NCBI RefSeq assembly: GCF_020217185.1
Contig: NZ_JAIWNX010000273.1
Coordinates: 1-10,000, forward strand
From: Asticcacaulis sp.
GTDB lineage: Bacteria > Pseudomonadota > Alphaproteobacteria > Caulobacterales > Caulobacteraceae
Length of the DNA stretch: 10,000 nt
Direction: 5' to 3'
Position numbers and translations under genes: made by a program. Shown here piece by piece: positions 7,451-10,000 of this stretch. The notes below the pieces were generated by a model, which worked only from the letters and a program-made list of their open reading frames with translations, was not told where the DNA came from and made no database searches. The number at the start of each line of letters is the position of its first letter. The stretch's first letter is position 1.

Positions 7451-8563
7451 ATGCGCCTTCTGATTGCCGCCCTCGCTACCTTATTGTCGCTTTGCGCGCC
7501 GGTCCTCGGGGCTTGCGAAGCCGCGGCCGCGTCGCGCATCAAGGACATTGTTGATATTGAAGGCGTGCGCAAGAACCAGCTGGTTGGCTATGGCCTTGTC
7601 GTCGGTCTGAACGGTACGGGCGACACAGTGCGCAACGCCCCCATGCTGAAGCAGACCATGGAAAGCATGATGGGACGGCTGGACGTCAATATACGTGACG
7701 CATCGCTGAACACCAAAAATGCCGCCGTGGTCATGGTCACCGCCGAACTGCCGCCCTTTGCGGCACCTGGTGCGCGCATTGATGTCACGGTCTCAGCCAT
7801 GGGCGACGCCAAGAGCCTGCTGGGCGGCACCTTGCTGGTGACGCCGCTTCTGGGGGCTGACGGCGAAGCCTATGCGGCGGCGCAAGGCTCGATCCAGACC
7901 GGTTCCGTATCTGCGGGTGGAGCATCGGGCTCCTCTGTCACTAAGGGCGTGCCGACCGCCGGGCGCATCGCCTCAGGCGGCATTATCGAACGCGAAACAG
8001 GCTTTGACTTCAACACCATGCCAATCGTGCGCCTGACGCTGAAAAACCCCGATTTCACTACGGCCAAGCGTATCGCCGATACGGTCAACAAGGCCTATCC
8101 CGGCACAGCCTTTGCCGACAACCCGACGGTGGTGTCGGTACGCAACCGGCCGGAAATGAACATGATGAGCTTCATTACCGCCATTGAACAAATGCCGGTT
8201 ACCGTCGATACCCCGGCCAAGGTGGTGATTGATGAGGTCAATGGTGTCATCGTCATCGGCGAAAACGTCCGCGTCTCGCGCGTCGCCATTGCGCAGGGCA
8301 ATCTGACCATTCGCGTCGATGAGCGCCCCTTCGTCAGCCAGCCAGCCCCCTTCTCGCAGGGCCAGACCACAGCCGTCCCCGACAGCTCGGTGAGTGTCGA
8401 AGAGGAAAAGGGGAAACGGCTTTATGAGCTTAAAGAAACCTCCTCGCTCGGCGATCTGGTCAATGGTCTGAATGCGCTTGGCGTCAGTCCGCGTGACATG
8501 ATCTCCATTCTGCAAACCATCAAGGCCTCCGGCGCGCTGCAAGGCGATATTGAGGTGATGTAA
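7451..8563 (+). CDS. flgI: Flagellar P-ring protein FlgI
   Basis: FlgI is secreted to the periplasm and polymerises into the P ring, the bushing around the flagellar rod in the peptidoglycan layer. The 370-residue product (start 7451) has the usual length. A Sec signal peptide, MRLLIAALATLLSL onward, ends near AAAA-SR (cleavage about residue 27). It is followed by the family hallmark RIKDIVDIEGVRKNQLVGYG and GLNGTGDT. The conserved C-terminus includes VVIDEVNGVIVIGENVRVS and SLGDLVNGLNALGVSPRDMISILQ. ATG at 7451 is preferred because GGA lies seven bases upstream and the sigma-54 start leaves a leader of about 31 bases. ATG at 7445 adds two residues. An ATG at 7421 would coincide with the transcription start. 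It is the first gene of an operon with the rod-binding protein and flbY. Confidence 0.96.
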   Translation: MRLLIAALATLLSLCAPVLGACEAAAASRIKDIVDIEGVRKNQLVGYGLVVGLNGTGDTVRNAPMLKQTMESMMGRLDVNIRDASLNTKNAAVVMVTAELPPFAAPGARIDVTVSAMGDAKSLLGGTLLVTPLLGADGEAYAAAQGSIQTGSVSAGGASGSSVTKGVPTAGRIASGGIIERETGFDFNTMPIVRLTLKNPDFTTAKRIADTVNKAYPGTAFADNPTVVSVRNRPEMNMMSFITAIEQMPVTVDTPAKVVIDEVNGVIVIGENVRVSRVAIAQGNLTIRVDERPFVSQPAPFSQGQTTAVPDSSVSVEEEKGKRLYELKETSSLGDLVNGLNALGVSPRDMISILQTIKASGALQGDIEVM

Positions 8564-8568
8564 TTCCC

Positions 8569-8874
8569 ATGAGCCCTTTGGATAAAACTGTCTCGTCCCC
8601 CTTGGATGCCAAGCCGTTTTCACTGTCTCCGCAAAAGACCCGCGACCCGAAAAAGGTCGGCGATGACTTTGAAGATATGGTCATTTCCCAGATGCTGAAA
8701 CCCATGTTCGAAGGTCTTTCGACCGATGGCATGTTCGGCGGCGGCGAAGGCGAAGAGGCTTTTCGTTCCGTCTATCTCGACGCCCTGGCCGGTCAGGTGG
8801 TAAAATCCGGCGGTGTCGGTATTTCCGCTCAGGTTCAGAAACAACTGCTTGCCCTACAGGAGACGCACTCATGA
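8569..8874 (+). CDS. FlgJ-type rod-binding protein (no muramidase domain)
   Basis: The 101-residue product matches the rod-binding half of FlgJ, which caps and scaffolds the growing flagellar rod. The evidence is the pattern DFEDMVISQMLKPMFEGL (about 33-50), then a Gly-rich FGGGEGEEAFRS, then LDALAGQVVKSGGVGIS leading to a helical end. The C-terminal peptidoglycan-hydrolase domain of enterobacterial FlgJ is absent. This is normal in alphaproteobacteria, where a separate lytic enzyme is used. The gene begins 6 bases after the flgI stop, and its own ribosome site is weak, so translational coupling is likely. Its stop overlaps the flbY start (ATGA). Confidence 0.87.
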   Translation: MSPLDKTVSSPLDAKPFSLSPQKTRDPKKVGDDFEDMVISQMLKPMFEGLSTDGMFGGGEGEEAFRSVYLDALAGQVVKSGGVGISAQVQKQLLALQETHS

Positions 8875-9311
8875 GCATTTCCGCCCGCGACGCCGATGAC
8901 TACGCCGCGCAGCTTCTGGTGCTCACCGAGCGCCTGACCGAACGCCTGAGCGCTGAAACCGAGGCGCTTGAGGCGCACCGTCCGCTCGATATCCGCGAGT
9001 CGGTCGAAGAGACGCGCAGCCTGTCGGCCTTGTATCGTCAGGAAAGCGCCCGCCTCAAGGCCGATCCCTCGCGTCTGACAGGGCTGAGCGCCGCCCACAA
9101 ACAAAGCCTGCGCAAGGCCACCGAAGGCTTTGTGGCCATATCGGAGCGCCATGCCCGCGCCGTCGAGGCCGCCAAGACCATCTCCGAAGGGCTGATGAAG
9201 GCCATAGCCGACTCGCTGAACGAAACGCGTAAACCCAGCCTGACCTATGGCCCCGGCGCCTCAATCAAGGATCGCACGCCTCAGTCGCTGAACTACGGCT
9301 TCAAGGCGTAA
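8871..9311 (+). CDS. flbY: Flagellar protein FlbY (FlgN-like helical protein)
   Basis: The 146-residue, almost wholly helical product has no signal peptide. Residues about 10-40 form an amphipathic helix rich in Leu, Glu and Thr. A second long helix (about 44-65) and a third (about 72-112) follow, and the Pro/Gly/Tyr tail contains two similar pieces, SLTYGPG and SLNYGFK. Position and appearance agree with FlbY of Caulobacter, encoded next to flgI. Its start overlaps the stop of the rod-binding gene by four bases (ATGA), so it belongs to the same sigma-54 operon. FlbY has been called a basal-body protein. The helix pattern also resembles the FlgN export chaperone for hook-associated proteins, which is an inference here. 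No terminator with a T-run is visible after it. Confidence 0.8.
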   Translation: MSISARDADDYAAQLLVLTERLTERLSAETEALEAHRPLDIRESVEETRSLSALYRQESARLKADPSRLTGLSAAHKQSLRKATEGFVAISERHARAVEAAKTISEGLMKAIADSLNETRKPSLTYGPGASIKDRTPQSLNYGFKA

Positions 9312-9345
9312 AATTCAGAAACCGGTGTCATTTTTCCGGTGTGGC

Positions 9346-9361
9346 TTAAGCATGTGTTCAC
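9346..9361 (+). promoter_or_regulatory. Near-consensus CtrA box upstream of the TadG-like gene
   Basis: TTAA-N7-TTCAC departs by one base from the CtrA consensus TTAA-N7-TTAAC and lies 43 bases before the ATG. CtrA controls pilus and flagellar genes in Caulobacter. Overlap with a -35 region is possible, but no clear -10 was identified. Confidence 0.4.
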
Positions 9362-9403
9362 AAGGATACGCTACCAATGGTGGCGATTATCGGGAAATGA
9401 ACC

Positions 9404-10000
9404 ATGTCTGCACCCCTTGTCACGCACCTTCGACGCGATGTTTCGCATAGAGGCGGCAATACGACATTTGCCTTCGCTCTGTCACTGATGGCTATGGCCG
9501 GCTCCGTCGGCGGTGCCATTGACCTGAACAACTACTATTCCGTGAAGGCAAAACTACAGGACGCTATGGACGCGTCGGTATTAGGAGGGCTGCGTCAGGA
9601 GACATCCCAGCGGAGCACCGTTGCCACGCGCATCTTCGCCTCAAACCTGCCCGAAGGCCTCAGCGCCACGCCGGGCTACACGACAGACAAAACAACCCTA
9701 ACCGGAACCGTGGCTTATAATAACCGCACGGGCCTGCTGGGATTGTTTGGTATTTCCAGCCTTACCATCAATGTTACCGCCACAGCCGTGGGCACGGCGG
9801 CAAGCCAATCGTCAGGCCCCTGTATTCAGGTGCTTGATCCGTCGGGCAGTCAGGCGCTTCTGGTCAATTCCGGTGCGAAAATAACCGCCCCCAACTGCGA
9901 AATTCAGGTGCGTTCAAAGGGCAATCCGGCCGCCATCTTCAATTCGGGCTCCAGCCTGAACTTCAAGAAGGTGTGCATCGAAGGCAGCAATGTCATTCGT
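9404..10000 (+). CDS. TadG-like pilus-assembly protein with Cys repeats, 3' cut by window edge
   Basis: The first 199 codons are present and the frame is open at the end. Residues about 12-62 fit the TadE/TadG-like N-terminal segment: R16-G-G, a hydrophobic membrane helix (about 22-39), an Asp at 40, then a helix with LQDAMDAS. Members of this family are anchored in the inner membrane and project into the periplasm, and are linked to Tad (Flp) pilus secretion. From residue 140 the protein shows cysteines at 140, 165 and 191, with two similar units (ALLVNSGAKITAPNC and AAIFNSGSSLNFKKVC). These look like rungs of a beta-helix-type region. GGGAA eight bases upstream supports the start. The codons include CTA, TTA, GGA, AGA and ATA, scarce in the neighbouring genes, so expression or ancestry may differ. 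A TadG-type protein is the best call; its exact role is unknown. Confidence 0.8.
   Translation, partial: MSAPLVTHLRRDVSHRGGNTTFAFALSLMAMAGSVGGAIDLNNYYSVKAKLQDAMDASVLGGLRQETSQRSTVATRIFASNLPEGLSATPGYTTDKTTLTGTVAYNNRTGLLGLFGISSLTINVTATAVGTAASQSSGPCIQVLDPSGSQALLVNSGAKITAPNCEIQVRSKGNPAAIFNSGSSLNFKKVCIEGSNVIR

Noticed and set aside
7973..8623. Minus-strand frame (216 codons) opposite flgI
   Set aside because: Shadow of flgI, rich in His and Asp from antisense reading of conserved codons; no start signal.
9321..9341. CCGG-containing hairpin after flbY as a terminator
   Set aside because: Only a 5-bp stem with a 10-base loop and no T-run after it.
9377..9400. Eight-codon frame (MVAIIGK plus stop) just before the TadG-like gene, possible leader peptide
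   Set aside because: No regulatory codon run or attenuator hairpin accompanies it; such short frames are common by chance.

Overview
The window looks like a chromosomal segment from an alphaproteobacterium of the Caulobacteraceae, closest in style to Asticcacaulis, Caulobacter or Brevundimonas. The evidence is a high GC content, a FliX regulator divergent from flgI, the flgI / rod-binding protein / FlbY cluster, and an alphaproteobacterial DksA with a degenerate zinc finger. The genus is inferred and was not tested by any search.

Layout, left to right. Positions 1-962 (+) hold the C-terminal half of a long-form signal peptide peptidase SppA, cut by the window edge. A bidirectional terminator (985-1017) separates it from the convergent protein-quality-control genes clpA (1106-3415, -) and clpS (about 3576-3974, -), the unfoldase and the N-degron adaptor of the ClpAP protease. 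Between clpS and clpA lies a second copy of the last 14 codons of clpS (3505-3546). It differs from the real end only at synonymous third positions, so it looks like the leftover of an allele replacement. Upstream of clpS is a two-domain Ig-like lipoprotein gene (4212-4994, -), and divergent from it is a LOG-family phosphoribohydrolase gene (5199-5810, +). A short acidic, proline-rich protein (5864-6064, +) follows. It converges, through a second bidirectional terminator (6066-6096), on dksA (6099-6530, -).

From about 6778 the window is motility territory. FliX (6778-7200, -), which in Caulobacter couples flagellar assembly to the sigma-54 activator FlbD, is divergent from an operon of flgI (P ring), a FlgJ-type rod-binding protein and flbY (7451-9311, +). 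The operon is preceded by an excellent sigma-54 promoter (7394-7409). Its predicted transcription start rules out the longest flgI start, so initiation is placed at 7445 or 7451. Palindromic, FlbD-like sequence lies further upstream. This fits the Caulobacter scheme of sigma-54/FlbD/FliX control of late basal-body genes.

The last gene (9404 to the window end, +) is absent from a closed-ORF list because it runs off the edge. It starts with a TadE/TadG-like pilus-assembly segment and continues into cysteine-marked repeats of about 25 residues. A near-consensus CtrA box precedes it. No CRISPR, transposase, tRNA or rRNA is visible, and no stretch over 300 bases lacks a gene. I see no clear undescribed multi-gene system. 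The most unusual observations are the clpS tail remnant, the TadG-like repeat protein, the possible CcrM site inside the dksA promoter, and the FlgN-like look of FlbY.
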